In this document: piece after piece, positions 37,884 through 51,289 of the stretch
How the letters are laid out: the number at the start of each line of letters is the position of its first letter
Position numbering within the stretch: the first letter of the stretch is position 1
Origin: Vanessa cardui
Taxonomy: Eukaryota; Arthropoda; Insecta; Lepidoptera; Nymphalidae
Direction: 5' to 3'
Assembly: GCF_905220365.1 (NCBI RefSeq)
Contig: NC_061136.1
Coordinates: 10,333,702 to 10,397,701 of the forward strand
Length of the DNA: 64,000 nucleotides
Made by a program: the position numbers and the translations under genes
The notes under the pieces: model-generated
Databases searched by the model: none
What the model saw: only the letters and a program-made list of their open reading frames with translations
What the model was told of the DNA's origin: nothing

Positions 37884-40800
37884 GAGATTAAAAATTATTT
37901 CAATTGTAAAGATCGTTTCATGTTTGAGTCTCGGAATGTTGATCCTACAGGAAACTTTGTGTGTAGCAATATGAGTTATTTAATATTCATACTTCAACTT
38001 ATTCTTAGAAATAAAGACAGGAAAATTCGTTGCTATAAGCACTAACCGACCAACCATGCTAGTATACTTAAGTATTATTTGGTTTTGTTTATCTTTCAAC
38101 TTAATACATTTCTCTCTTAAGCTTTAAACAGTTCATTTTTAGATGCAAAAGACGATCGAGATTCCCGAGTGCAGCAAAGCGGTCGCAAAAAGCGGCGCTC
38201 TGCACGGGGCTCCACAATGACAAATGATCCTCAAACGGTCTGAGGATTTCGAAAAATACCGCTTCGTTGCAATCGTAGACAATGATTGAAATTTGGAAAA
38301 TAATTGAGAAATGGGCGCGCATCTTTGTAGAAGCCGATTTTAATTTTGTAAGGAATTTAACTTTGTAAGGTTGGATTTTTTTTTCGTAAAAGTATTTTGA
38401 AGTAGCTAGTAAAATAAATAATAGGATATATTTCTTGTTAATATATGTAAAAGAAAATGTATATATGTTATTACATTGAATTGTTCAATTAAATATATGA
38501 ACGTTTTTAAAATTTAAGACCTTATAATCAAACACATTTATAATACAATGCTTTCTTGTACGAAACATAATTAACGTAAAATATTTTTAAAACAGAATTT
38601 ATTTCAGAATCAAATTAATTTTATCATTGAAAGTATAATTCACAGTTTCTTAAGAGCGACACTTACGAACAAAGACCGGTAGATACCTACCCGATCCTTC
38701 GCTGAGAAAAATAGTAGAAAATCCATTAATAACTGTCGCGCGGCTCCTTGTTAAATGCATACAATACTTGAAGCTTTTTAAACTCTTACAATAGCGACTT
38801 GGCTAAATTAAAAGTTTTTCGATACAGACGCGACATTGCACGAAACTTAAGAATGGGTAATTATTACAGTAGTACAGCTGGCATGTACATATATTTATAC
38901 ATATTTTAAATTACACCAATATATATTCAATATTTATTAAATTGTTTCTTTATGTAAATAAATGAATTACTATTTGTTTAATATTTTGAATTAATTTTGG
39001 GGTCGCCGACTTACAAATGGAGCACTTAATGCTTCACCAATACACTGACACTGCAATAAATATAAAACCAAATTTTTAGACATCAGGTTCCTTGTACACG
39101 TATATTTATTGACTCATTATTTAAAGAGCAATACAATACAAAGTATTCCTGGGAGTAGAATAAAATAGAAGGTGATACCACCCCAGATTAATCTGTACTA
39201 AGCTCTACGTACGTCACGGTTACCTTTTCTATACTATAATATAAGATAAGGTACTTTGTTTTTATTACAAAGAGTACTTCCGTCAATTCATTAAATAAAT
39301 ACTTATCATTCAATCTGCGTTGATATATATTTTGCCAAAATATTTGTAACCTGAATATAACTGGCAACACTGTCTAAAGTCAAAGTATTATTGATATCCT
39401 TAAGTCACTTATGTGTAACCAAGGATTTCATATTCTACTTCAGTCTACGCCCAAGTCTTTGATTAAACTAAGTATTTAAAGAATAAGCCCGAATTTATCC
39501 CCATCTTACGTCACTATTAATTTCTATGATTATATATGATTATTATATAGGTAATATCAACCCCGTTACAGTTTAGCCTCGAATTCAATAACGTTCGCTT
39601 AGCGTTAGTAGATTTAATTCTGATATTACACATCATGAGGAAACAACCTTTTATGTAAAACATAGATAATAAATTACGATACGGGCACAATTCATTTTAT
39701 TTCAATTCTTGCAACATTTCAATCAATCAATACCATTAAAAGTACTTGTGTTAGATGAAGTCATCCTTGAATATTAAAATGTAAAATAGCGTGAGATATG
39801 GCTGACTGAACAGGATTATTCATAACTTTGTTATTTATACATAAACGCTGAGTAAATAGCATTATTTAAACGATTATGTACTTACGTCCCGCAAGTATTA
39901 TTCGCATAAAAATATTCTTCGAATTAAACGTTATTCAAAAACGTTAGTTTTTAGTCGTTATTTTTTTCGTTACTATTATTAGCGTTATTTCTTTTTTTTA
40001 AATAAATTCGGATAATACTATGAAAATCTTTTTTGGAAAATGTCGTTACACAATTGTGTATGCAACTAAAGCATGTCTTTTCTCACGTAGAAAGGCGACT
40101 TTGTTTTATACCGTTTACTATGGATACCTGTATTATGTAAATTTAAGTCAACACATTCAAATATTATTTCTCGTGACAATTTCGATTATTTTGCTAACAG
40201 TACTCGATAAAGCATAAATGTCAACTGGCACAGGTTTGTAAAGACAGATTTAAGTAAAAAATCAAAATTAATGATATCAGTGGCAGTCAGTAGGGCACTA
40301 GCTGAATACGCTTTCATGGTACTACGGTCTATTCTATTTTTCTTTTTGCTGAACATTTTAATAAAAAAAAACACATTCCGGATGTCTTTGGAAGTTGATT
40401 TGGAATTGGAAAGTGTCATATATCCTACTTCCACTCTATTCTTACTAATGTTCGAAATTTAAAAGTCTTGTCGTAGCTTCATTGTTTCATGTCATTGGCA
40501 TAGAGAAAATTAACGGCCATTTTGGCACACATAGTTTATTCAGATGTTAGTATTTCTCTCAGAAAAAATATACGAGACCCATCTGCAGATTTCGTAACAT
40601 AATGAACAAGAATTCATACTATAATGTTTGATCCTGTATGCTACTACAATTCAGTAAATTTTATAAATACGTTATAATATTCAAATTTTAAACAAATACA
40701 TTTTGATATATGTCTGGCTATATATGTTTTAATTTTACTTTTTTAAAATGTTTTCTACTCGTTATGTCTGCGTTATTGCTCGACTTTAGCTGTTAGGCAT

Positions 40801-43109
40801 AAATTTGTTTTATCTTATCTGTTTTACCCTCGCATATATAATCTTAATATAGATTAGTATAGATGATGATGCAATACTTAAAAAGAAAAATATTTCGTAA
40901 GCCGTTTCATTTTCAGGAGCATTATCATAACTCACATATTGGTGAGCATGTGAAGGCAAACCATGTATGGCTTATCATAACATGCCCTAATTACTTGCGT
41001 TCCTTTTATAAAAAGTTCTCAAGCCGCAACGTCTGTAATTACAATGCCTTAATAAAACGAGAGTATTAATTCAGCGTACTGCCAAAACCGGAAGTTTTCA
41101 ATTTAAGATAAGTCTTGTATCACTCTTGAAATATCAATATAAATAAGTATCAAAGCATTGTCAATCAAAGTGAGCAAACCCGACTATAATAAGTATCCCA
41201 CGACCCAGACTTTTGATTGATTTATCATCTTGATCAGCTCCAAGTTTACGGGGGCGCCTCTTCCAATCATCGTTCGATAGCATCTCTAGCTGACGTGTTT
41301 GTTTAATATTATGACGCATAGCAATGTTTAAGAATACGTTATTACGAACAAATGTTTGTACTATCCACATTTGCTCAAAACAATATTTCTTTCGAATTCA
41401 TATTCATCGACGATTTTTTATTATTTTTCTTGCTAAATTAATAATTTGCTGAAAAACTGAAGTGCTTTCGAAATTAGTAAATTTATTTACAATATTTACC
41501 TATAAAGTGTTAATCAATCATAATTTTAAAATAATTGTCTAAATATGTGTTCCACTAATAAATACACTCCACTTCTTGTGATCATAAAGTAGAAGCATTT
41601 TATACAGAGTCTCTGAGTCTAGCCTCTTTCTAGGCTAAAGCACAAGAGACATAATACTTTAGAGATCTTTTTCTCAGCTTCAACTTAACAATAATTGAGA
41701 AAGGATGAGCAGTGAGTTATTAGAAAAAAAATAGAAACGAACTCACATTCGCATTTCTCTATGGCATTGCTAGGCAAATGAAGTACCTGATGGGAAGTGG
41801 TCGCCACTGCCAAAAGGCTTTGGCTTTGTAAACATGTATGGAAGCAAATTGAATTTTGGTATGACATCTTTTAAGTGCCAGTTATTATAACTGAACGTGA
41901 AATCTTACCATCAAGTAGATCTTTTGATCATCAGATTCACAAAATTTAAAACAATAGAATAATCGAAGAGGTTCCCAAACTTACAAGAACTTCCCACATT
42001 TGAATACAAAATATTTTCAATACATGTATGCACTTAGAACGTAACGTGATCCTGGAAGTATTGCCAGAACGTACAACTGCAGATAGAAACAAGGGCGGGA
42101 ACAATCGATTTTCAAATTTTAATTACTCGAAAATAAACTCGTAGCAATCAAGGGAAGACCCCGTGACCTATTTAAAAAGTTTGATATGGACGATCGAGGC
42201 GCAAACGAGGGGAGTGATAAATGAAGAACATCAATCAGAACAGTTTAAATGTTGCAAATTTTCACCCAACATCCGAGTTGTCGTTATTAAGACGGAGCTT
42301 TGTTTTGTTTTGTATGGAATAAGATAACAGTTCGGCTGTTTCGATATTAAGTTTTTGTGTTTTGATTTGTTTCGGATTGGATGAGATTGTTAATTTTTTT
42401 CTTTAATCATTATTAATTCTGAACATATTTGCTTTTAATAAATGTATTCAAAAATCGAAACTTGATGTTAAATGGTATATCACTTCTTATTATATATGGT
42501 CGTTCAAGTGCCTCAGAAATATCAGTATCAGTCATAAAGAATATTAAATATTTTGAAATTGAATGAGTTATTGCTCAAAGCTATGTAATGAATATTTCTT
42601 CTGGAATCAACCATTTTGTCATGTTTTTCTATTTGTAAATTAAATCAAAGTGCTAACAAGCGTCATAAAGCATTAAATATGATAAGTAATATTTAAAAAT
42701 TGTTTATTTGTTATAATTGAGGTATTCGGTAACTTCAGTGATGAAACAAGGATTCTTGTAATATATATTTATATTGAATTTAAAGGCTTAATGATTTTCA
42801 ATTCGAATGTTCTGATAAAGGGAGCCTTATCTCTTATAAAACATAACAACTAAGTACTCTATTTTATAAGCATGCGCTATCATGATGTGGATATTATAAT
42901 CGGATTACTATGTTTTTACGTGAATGCCTAATGACAAAGAAACGATGCCTTCATCTTCATAATATTAATATTATTCAAAGTATTAGTAATACCTAAGTAA
43001 GGTAGTAAGTAGTTCAACTTCCTTTGCTGAAGCTTCCTAGGTAAGATTAGGTTAAAAGAATGAGAGCCTATTCTACCACTGATCTATTACATATATGAAC
43101 CTTCATAAA

Positions 43110-43520
43110 CCGTAATTATCGGATATCCGAAATCAAAATCAATCCGTAACTAAACTGATAAAATAATGTCTATTATAATTTTATTTTTGAATACTATTAT
43201 AGTTAAAAAGATTAACTGGTTGTATTATCAAGCTATTTGTTTTTTCCTGTGATTATAATTTACACTAAATACTAGCCCATAAGTAAAATTGATATATTGT
43301 ATTTTGTCCTTTAGACGTTCTAAAAAATCTATATGGGTATATACAGAAACAATCTGAAACAATCGGATAATCCGAAATAATTTCGTATCCGTAAGTGAAA
43401 TCTGTATAATTTTATTTAAAAATCCGTATCTAGATCAAGATATCCATAACATCCCTGCTAGATACAAACATCTTACAGAAAAAAATCCGATACGTACAGA
43501 TTTTCTTAAGATGTTTTTCT
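43110..43520. repeat. degenerate ATCCG/CGGAT-type repeat
   Basis: The pentamer ATCCG or its complement recurs many times (ATCGGATATCCGAAAT, CAATCCGTAAC, CGGATAATCCGAAATAAT, TCGTATCCGTAAG, AATCCGTATC, AATCCGATACG) in otherwise AT-rich DNA, followed by CATAACATCCCTGCTAGATA. It appears to be a decayed simple-sequence-bearing interspersed repeat. Confidence 0.45.
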
Positions 43521-44684
43521 TATACTATAATTATTGAATATAAACAACTAACCTATCAGTTTATTAATTATAAAATAATTGAATTATGATTTAGTATCTT
43601 GTAACAATTCAAGGCACCGTACATACAAAAGGTATCATTATCAATTATCTTTTTTAAAATTACTGAATTAAAAGATGTGATAGGACCACACTGCGATGAT
43701 TAAATAGGAACATCAATAACAACCCCGACTGATGACTAATTAACGACGTGAGACAATGCGATAGACATTATTGATTGGGTCAACGCAAATAGTTGAAACT
43801 TTTATTTTAATTGATTTTTTTTTACCTGAACTATTATTCGACCAAATCAAAATCGACCTTTGTTTTGAAATTAGCAAGAGAAATAATTACATCTTCATTC
43901 GTACATATAATACAATAAAATGTAAAAAACTAGAATACGAGACAACATAAAATTTGAAATAAAATAATCGTGTTATTTATATGCTTAAATAATTTCAGTA
44001 TTACTAAATAAAATTAAAACAAGAATTTGTTCTTTCATTCATGTTAATAAAAAAAATGTCAAAGTGCGGTTTTGTACGAAAAATTGTACTATATTTACTG
44101 GTTTTATTATATAAAACTCATTTGTTCGGCGATTTACATTTAAACTAAGTGGCCAGTTATTTTAAAAAAATATATAAACACTGAGAAGGATTTAATGATG
44201 TCCAAAGATGTTACCGTTTGAATGCTTGTCGATAAGTCTAATATCTTGGATCGGCTTATTACGCCCCACTCACATCTACGTAGGTCCGATTAGACAGTTT
44301 TAGGTAACTATTAAAAAATAACTGTGTCGTAAGCTATTAATCAATGTTCGATAAGCAACTCAAAATGGGCGGGCCGTTGTGTGCCAGGTGATTTATTTCA
44401 TCTAGAGCAACCAATGTACAGTGAACTTTTTGATTCCACGGAAAATAATTCTTTCATAGTTTTCTATACGTAGATGAAAGGAGAATGGGTCTTCGAAACT
44501 GGTTGTGATCAGCGATGAACGATAGGAGATGTACGGACAATATCATATGAACAATAGGCAATAAAGGTTTATCTATTACAAATAAGCTTTATAAGATAAC
44601 CTAGTTTGAAAATACTTTAAATCCCTTGGTAGTATTACAAAAGAACTTGAGATGTAGTTTTAAAAATAAAAGTAACGCCATCTA

Positions 44685-44795
44685 TTAGTATTAAAAGCTA
44701 AAATAGAAAACAGTTCAGACGAGAGACACCCGCGACACAGCCAGTTTATAACTACGTCTGTGTAGTCATGCCAGCGCCATCTATTGCTGAGTAGT
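44685..44795. repeat. short interspersed repeat relic
   Basis: CGCCATCTATTAGTA at 44688 and GCGCCATCTATTGCTGAGTA at 44773 are two versions of the same motif, enclosing CGAGAGACACCCGCGACACA. The layout is common in lepidopteran repeats; no family is assigned. Confidence 0.35.
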
Positions 44796-47700
44796 ATTTT
44801 TGAACCTGTTTGAAAATACATTTTACTTAGAATTTAACGAATTAATATAATAATAACAATATACTTGAAAATAAACGTCTACGAATTTGGCTTGTATTAT
44901 AATGTATAGATATTTATTCCTCGTGAAGTAACGAAGTTACTTACTGTTTGGCTGTAGAACACCATTTAATTGTGATGATGCTTATAATATACCTAACATT
45001 AAAATGTACGCATATTATAATAATTTAACAATTATAAATAATTTGTTAGAACAACTGCATGGAAAGCCCATCTATGGAGACATGATCTCATATCATAGTT
45101 AAGAAACACCGATTACAAAGCCCTACAATTAGGTTTTATAAATGCAAGTGTTCAATTAGGTTTAATTTGTTTAAATAAACATATTATCGGCCACAATTAA
45201 GATCATCATTGTCATCAACCCTAGTACTATTTTCAATTCAAATCTCAAAGATCTTTTATAATCATTTTAAGAATAAAAAGACCATATATAACAATTACCT
45301 ATTATGATATAAAGTATCTTACTCTGAAAAAGGTATAATAAATGATACACGTGTTTCACTGTTAATTATATTTAAATACTTAAATGTATACATGTCATTT
45401 CACAAGCTTTTATTCAACTTCACTTATTACACTCAACGGACAATAATTCTGCTTACACAATTTGTGCTGGTAATATTACAATTATAATATAAATCAAAAA
45501 TATTTTGCTGACAGCAAGTTTTAGAATGTTTTTCCCAAAGAACGTACAATTCTATCTTAAAAGTGTATATATAATATTATGTATTGCATAAATTATTTAA
45601 TAAATGTAATTAATATAACACAAGGATGTTAATTTAAATAATTAGAGATAAAAGCATTTTTTTGGTAGTTATATATATAATTTTATCGACACTTCATAAA
45701 ATTCTAGTATATAATTACTTTTTTATTTCACATTTAAGCAAATCATACCAACAACTTAAATATTTTCGTAAAGCAAGGCGAAAAGGGGAAGAAGGTTATT
45801 ACTATAGTATATAAATATATAGCAAACACGTGTAATAAATTACTAATTTATATTAACAATAAATGTACTCAGAAGAACTACAACTATCAACTAACATTTT
45901 TAGACAACAATGGCAGTTAGAGACTTATCGTTCCAAAAAATATTGCACAAACAAATACTTATTATATAATTATATTAATTACATATTATTTTGATATAAA
46001 ATGTATTTTTTATATTAATTAATTGAGTAGGTACGATACATTTATACACCATTAAATTATTAAATACAAACATCAGTATGCACATAATTTTTTAATAGAT
46101 TTTCATTATTATAAAAAGATAAACGTTTTAAGAAGTTAAATTAATAAATAACCGATGACGCTTTGGGTATTAAATATAATGTAAACGAACAACTCACGGT
46201 CTTCAATTTTATTTCTTAACATCTTCGAAGGCAAATTATATTCAAAATCATTAATACAAATACACATGTTTTTCGTAGACTATGCATGAATAAATATTAA
46301 AACCCACTTCGGCTATGAAACAATTCAGATAAAGTGTCACGTAAATCGTGTTACTTGTTGTTATGTAACCAACACTTTTATTTCCAGTGCATCTATCCAA
46401 CATTAAATGTGTTCGATACGCCGTCATAAATCCCGTGAAAGCCTTAACGGGCTTACGCGGCAATATATGGGCAATAAACTGTATCGTCTATTCATCCTTT
46501 GGTATACATTGTACGACAAATGATATGCTCGGAGGAATAATGCGAACTATTACAGTATTTCATAGATTGAGACAATTTATTGGATGAATATTTATGTAAA
46601 TTTTCGAAGCGTTTCATGACTCTCCTTTGTGCTTGAACAATAACATATTCTTTACAATTTAACGCTGTGTCATTGCTTTCAGGCTTACTTAGAGATTGGC
46701 CTCGATTTTTATAAAAAAATCTAGATCGATCCAACAAAAAAAATTATACAGCATTGTATTCTATTCCATATAATTTGACAATACACTTTGTGTTTCAATT
46801 TTGATTATTTATAGTATACAATATTCTTATTTCGATACAATTAAAATTATTTTGACAGGAGTAAAACAAACGTATGTGTAAATGTATTAATATTTATGAA
46901 AACCTTCAATCAAAAAAATATTTACATAGGAACATAATAAATTAAGGATTGATGTACATTCGTCATTATAGTTGCAACGGTATTGAAGTATTTTTATCAA
47001 TTGACATCAATGTTTTTATTTACATTAAAGATTGTATACTATTTAATAATCTCAATTAAAATAATCTACTATCGATATAAATCCAGACCACGTGCCAATG
47101 CATTTGTTGGTACAAAAGCATTTTACCTGGGTATTTGTTTTCTAAAGGTTAATGCAGATGTATATTTTGAGTAAGTATTGGTATGCAATAAAGAGTATGT
47201 AACTAAATTTGGATCTTTTTTTTCTTTTTTTTATAATTTGTGAGAGCAATACCTACATACAGGAAATATATAAAGTGGTAACGGAACGAACTCAACCAGA
47301 TATCGGAAATTAAAGGGTCATTTCAAACTTTGGTAAACTGCATACTCAAGACGAAAAAGCCCTACGATCCTTGTCCTTAGTTGCAAATTATTAAATAGTC
47401 ATATATTTATTTACTTTCTTTAATAAATATAATTGTATCTTAATTTGAATTGTACAAGTGAAAGTTTCCTGTAGGTATTATAATATCAAATGAAATGAAT
47501 AGAAGAATGAATGAATGATACGACCTGTTGCTAACTTACGGTATTGTACCGGACTGGTCATATCAGCTAGTGTTGTTATAGACTAATATATGGTATGATA
47601 TGCTCGATAATTGTAGCTAAGACAAAAGAAATTGTCATTCCAGGTTTCACGCCAGGAAGTTTTTAAGCTTCTGACATTAATATTAAAAAAAAAACGTTTT

Positions 47701-48174
47701 ATAATAAAATAGTACCCTGTTAAAGTACTCGAGTAAAAATATATATTTTATTTCATACAACGTGCACAAAATCAATACAAATATTTGATTGATACAAATA
47801 TATAATGATGTAATGTAACTAAGGGCAGGTTTATTTTAACTTAATCTAATCATGAGACACTCGTCGCATTATTCGCCATTAATAAGCATATTTGAGTTAA
47901 ACATTTATTTTGAAAATAACTAATATCTAGCTGATGAGTGATGGCAACATATTAATAATTAACTCTACCCCATATAGGTATCTATTGCATTCTATCCGGC
48001 AGTTTTAGTGTAATGAATATTATAATATTAGTAAGATACGAACAATAACACATTGGAACATAATAATAGTTTTATTTTAAAATAAAATATTTACACCAAC
48101 ATTAAATAATATTACAAGTTTATTTGTTACAATATTAAACAATTACAAAATAATTTTATTATGGTATCATGATA

Positions 48175-48383
48175 GAGCTGAGATGGCTCAGTAGTTAGAA
48201 CGCGTGCATCTCAATAATTTCAAGGAAAACATCGTGAGGAAACCTATATGTGTTTAATTGCATGCAATGTGCATTCCACCAACCCAATTTGGAACAGCGT
48301 GGTGAAATATGTTCCAAACCCTCTCCTTAATGGAAGAGGAGGCCTTAGCCCAGCAGTGGGTAATTTACAGGCGGTTACTTTTT
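48175..48383 (+). mobile_element. tRNA-headed SINE, internally deleted, plus orientation
   Basis: This is the only clear plus-strand copy. The head GAGATGGCTCAGTAGTTAGA is followed directly by the body (GAAAACATCGTGAGGAAACC onward to CAGCAGTGGGTAATTTACAG), so the B-box segment is deleted. Imperfect 8-bp flanks TCATGATA (48167-48174) and TCATTATA (48384-48391) look like a target-site duplication with one change. Confidence 0.82.
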
Positions 48384-49959
48384 TCATTATAGATATTGAT
48401 GTTAATTTTTTAAGAATTCGTTTTAATTTAATTTAAGAAGTAAATATTCTAAACATAATATGTTTATATCAAAATATGAACTTCTTCTAATGAATCTTTG
48501 CTTCGCTGTCGGTTACAAATAATTCTCGTAAAAGATCTGTTCTAATATTATCTGTATGTTGGTTTGCGTTGATGTTGCGTTAAATCGAAATTAATTTATT
48601 TGGATAGAATGCTCTTCTTCATATATAGAGATATGAATTAACAAATCTTTAAATTTCAATCGTTTTCTAGGAAAATTGTCTTGGCAGATGTTTATGTTAA
48701 AGTTTACTCAGACTTACGGTAAATATTTATTTTATAAATACCGAAATATTTTTGGCGTTATTGAAAGGTTTAAATGATAGGAGCCACTAGACATGCATTA
48801 TTTATGAATCTCTCCAGGGCTTAAATCGGTTCTTATTGTGTCTTGCGTGTATTAGAACGTAGAGCTATTATTTTAATGAGAAAGGATGTACATATGTTTA
48901 ACTATCTCAGCTCTTTGGGTCTGACAAAGTGATGACGAATTTCAAGGATGCAACGGATAAGAGTGATGATATATAGGGATAGAGAATATGCTATTCAAAT
49001 TTACTATTTATTATTACTAATAGTTAAACAACTTAAACTAATAGGTCACCCGCGAAACTTCGCGTATATTCAAAAGATTTTATAGGAAGTTCAAAACCTA
49101 TGACAGGTTCTATTTTGATTTAATTTCATTGTAAACTGCCAGACACTCATCTACATTTGGCAAAATGATGAAAACTCTTTTATATGAAAATTTTAATATC
49201 GGTTAGTATAGGTACATTAGTTCAATCACAAAGATTATGTTTTCATTTTTTTTATACAGCGGTAGTATCGCTCTCGAACCGGCCAGTAACTTTTTTCCTC
49301 TATGTAAAACTAATTCTTTGTTAAAATTACAATCAAGTAATCTCTTTAATTTCCTGCACATCCATGGCCGGAACCCTTCAGAATGAGACTGTAACCGAAT
49401 TATTATATGCAACTATAATCCCATAATCACGTGGACAAAACTCGGCTCACGCTAGTAATATATAAAATATATAATAGTCTTATTTGTAAAGAAAGCTACC
49501 AGAAGAAGCATTTCTTGAATTGATTCATTGTTTCCAAGTCAAAGTATCGTAGTATAGTCGCAAATAATTTTTTTAGCGTTGTAAGTGTTATTCTACACAT
49601 TTATTAAATTTATTCCATATTTGTTAGTGTGTAAAATTGTTACATTAAAACATTGTAAATATTACAAAACATCCAACAGTACAAATATTATTACAAGCAG
49701 TAATTTGACAAAAGTCACAAAAAACTATAAAAGAAATTGTATTAAACAATCGAACAATAGAATATTTCACATAAATAAACGTGTAAAATAAAACTCTCTT
49801 AATTTAATTATAATTTTCACTTTACACTTTTCTAATAAAGTTATTTGATTAAGATTTTACTGTAATAAATATTTTCTTTTACGCTAATAAAAAATGGAAA
49901 TTAGTTTAAAATAATTTTCAATTGTTCTTTTTTCAAAAAATGCTGAATTAAGTAGCGAG

Positions 49960-50050
49960 GTCTTCCAGCCGTGAGATACCTGTAGAGACGAGCTTCTGAT
50001 GATTTAAAAGCTACAAAAGCCCGGATCTACAGGGTAGATCACGAATGTGC
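49960..50050 (-). ncRNA. mir-993: mir-993 microRNA precursor hairpin
   Basis: Read on the minus strand, this forms a stem with both mature arms of miR-993. The 5p arm (50036-50014) begins TACCCTGTAGATCCGG and runs on GCTTTTG. The 3p arm (49996-49974) begins GAAGCTCGTCTCTACAGG and runs on TATCT. They are separated by a 17-nt AT-rich loop, and the lower stem continues as CGTGA paired with TCACG. miR-993 belongs to the miR-10/miR-100 group, whose 5p arms share ACCCUGU, and is an arthropod Hox-cluster microRNA. The GGGCTTTTG end and the GAAGCTCG 3p arm distinguish it from mir-10. It lies about 21 kb upstream of Dfd on the same strand. Host transcript and promoter are unknown; candidates are the region 51290-52380 and the possible exon at 53125-53187. 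Confidence 0.96.
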
Positions 50051-51289
50051 CTGTCATATATTCTTCATTTTCTTCTCTTCTTTTATCTTTCTTCTACATT
50101 CTCTGAAGCAGTTTCATTGTGTGTTCTTGTTTCTTAGTCGTTGCTCTGCTTCTGAAACTTGTAAAGAGTGTGATTTAAACTCTTCTTTAAGTTTGAAATA
50201 CCTAATTGTATATGTATTCAAAATAAAAAATAATAGTTTAGTTGCAGTGATAATAAAATACACAAATAAACAATATTTAAACAAATTTACTAAGTATATA
50301 GTACAGTTGTTAAAATATTGTTTATTTTGTATACTATGTATATATGTAGTATCTACTAATAGGGTAATATAATAATTATTGCTAAAAAGTATTATACAGA
50401 CAACTAAAAGTTTGAATAGAAAAACAATGTTATGTAATGTAATATTAAATACACAAATACATGCATGCATATACATGCTAATATACATGGTAATAAATAA
50501 ACATTTAGTATACGAAGCGAGTGCATAGAAAACTTGATGTTATAAAAACGATATTGTATGTAACACCACAGAGTACAGAACATTTATAGAGAATTAATCG
50601 GTAATCAATCCAATGACTTGAGCATTATATTTCAAGTAGAATATATTTAAGCGTGCTAAATATGAATATAGTCGCACCACGTCGCTTACTCAGTCGCCAA
50701 ACATCAGTACTGAGTACGGCTGAGCCCTGATATTTATTTGGAATCCCAACAATCTTACATAAAATTCATGCAAAATTCACTTTATATTAAATTAAGTAAC
50801 TGTGTACGACCGATTACAGGAGAACACACTATTGTCATACAACATTCCATAAAGTAATACATATATCAAATAAAAAAAAAAACAAATATTTATCAAAAGT
50901 AAGACAAAGTTTCACGCACAAAGGATATTAGATTCCATCGTTATTGGCGCAGTTTCATTGAGAAACTATTAAACTGAAACTATTTATTTACAACGTTGCA
51001 TAATCTGGAGATAGAAATGGATTGTTAATTAATTTTTAATGCAATTTTTGTTGGGTAATTTTCTATAAAATTCTATAAATTTCTATTTCTCACATAAGCA
51101 AAACGAATGAAAAATTCTGTTGGTTAAATTAAATATTAAATTGAATATAGGTATGAAGTAAATATATAGATCATATTAATTATTAATATCACATTTTTTT
51201 AATCTTAACATTTTAAATTAAAAAAAATAAGACCGTTAACATAATTTCATTTGAAAGTTTCATGTTAATAATAATCTATATGTAAATTA

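Larger units (their letters stand above)
28966..49959. other. 5' intergenic region between Dfd and mir-993
   Basis: No recognisable protein gene apart from the doubtful 54-codon ORF at 31363. Repeats lie at 30480, 30842, 31830, 35863, 36590, 37791, 43110, 44685 and 48175. Repeat-free GC-richer islands lie at 31280-31530, 32840-32890, 33225-33400, 33880-34080, 35080-35215, 35510-35690, 37030-37400, 38125-38340, 41180-41300 and 42030-42310, and are the likeliest regulatory DNA. Stretches such as 38400-41100 and 45200-48100 are AT-rich with nothing I can name. Confidence 0.55.

Noticed and set aside
39720..41520. Exd-Hox consensus matches TGATTGATTG (39720-39729, minus) and TGATTGATTA (41511-41520, minus), plus partial ones at 4493, 41214 and 42229
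   Set aside because: In DNA this AT-rich the consensus should occur several times by chance, and these are not clustered in a clear island.
50114..50488. 124-codon minus-strand ORF next to mir-993, and an 83-codon ORF opposite
   Set aside because: Low-complexity, AT-rich translation dominated by Ile, Tyr, Phe and Asn, with no domain. Consistent with chance openness.
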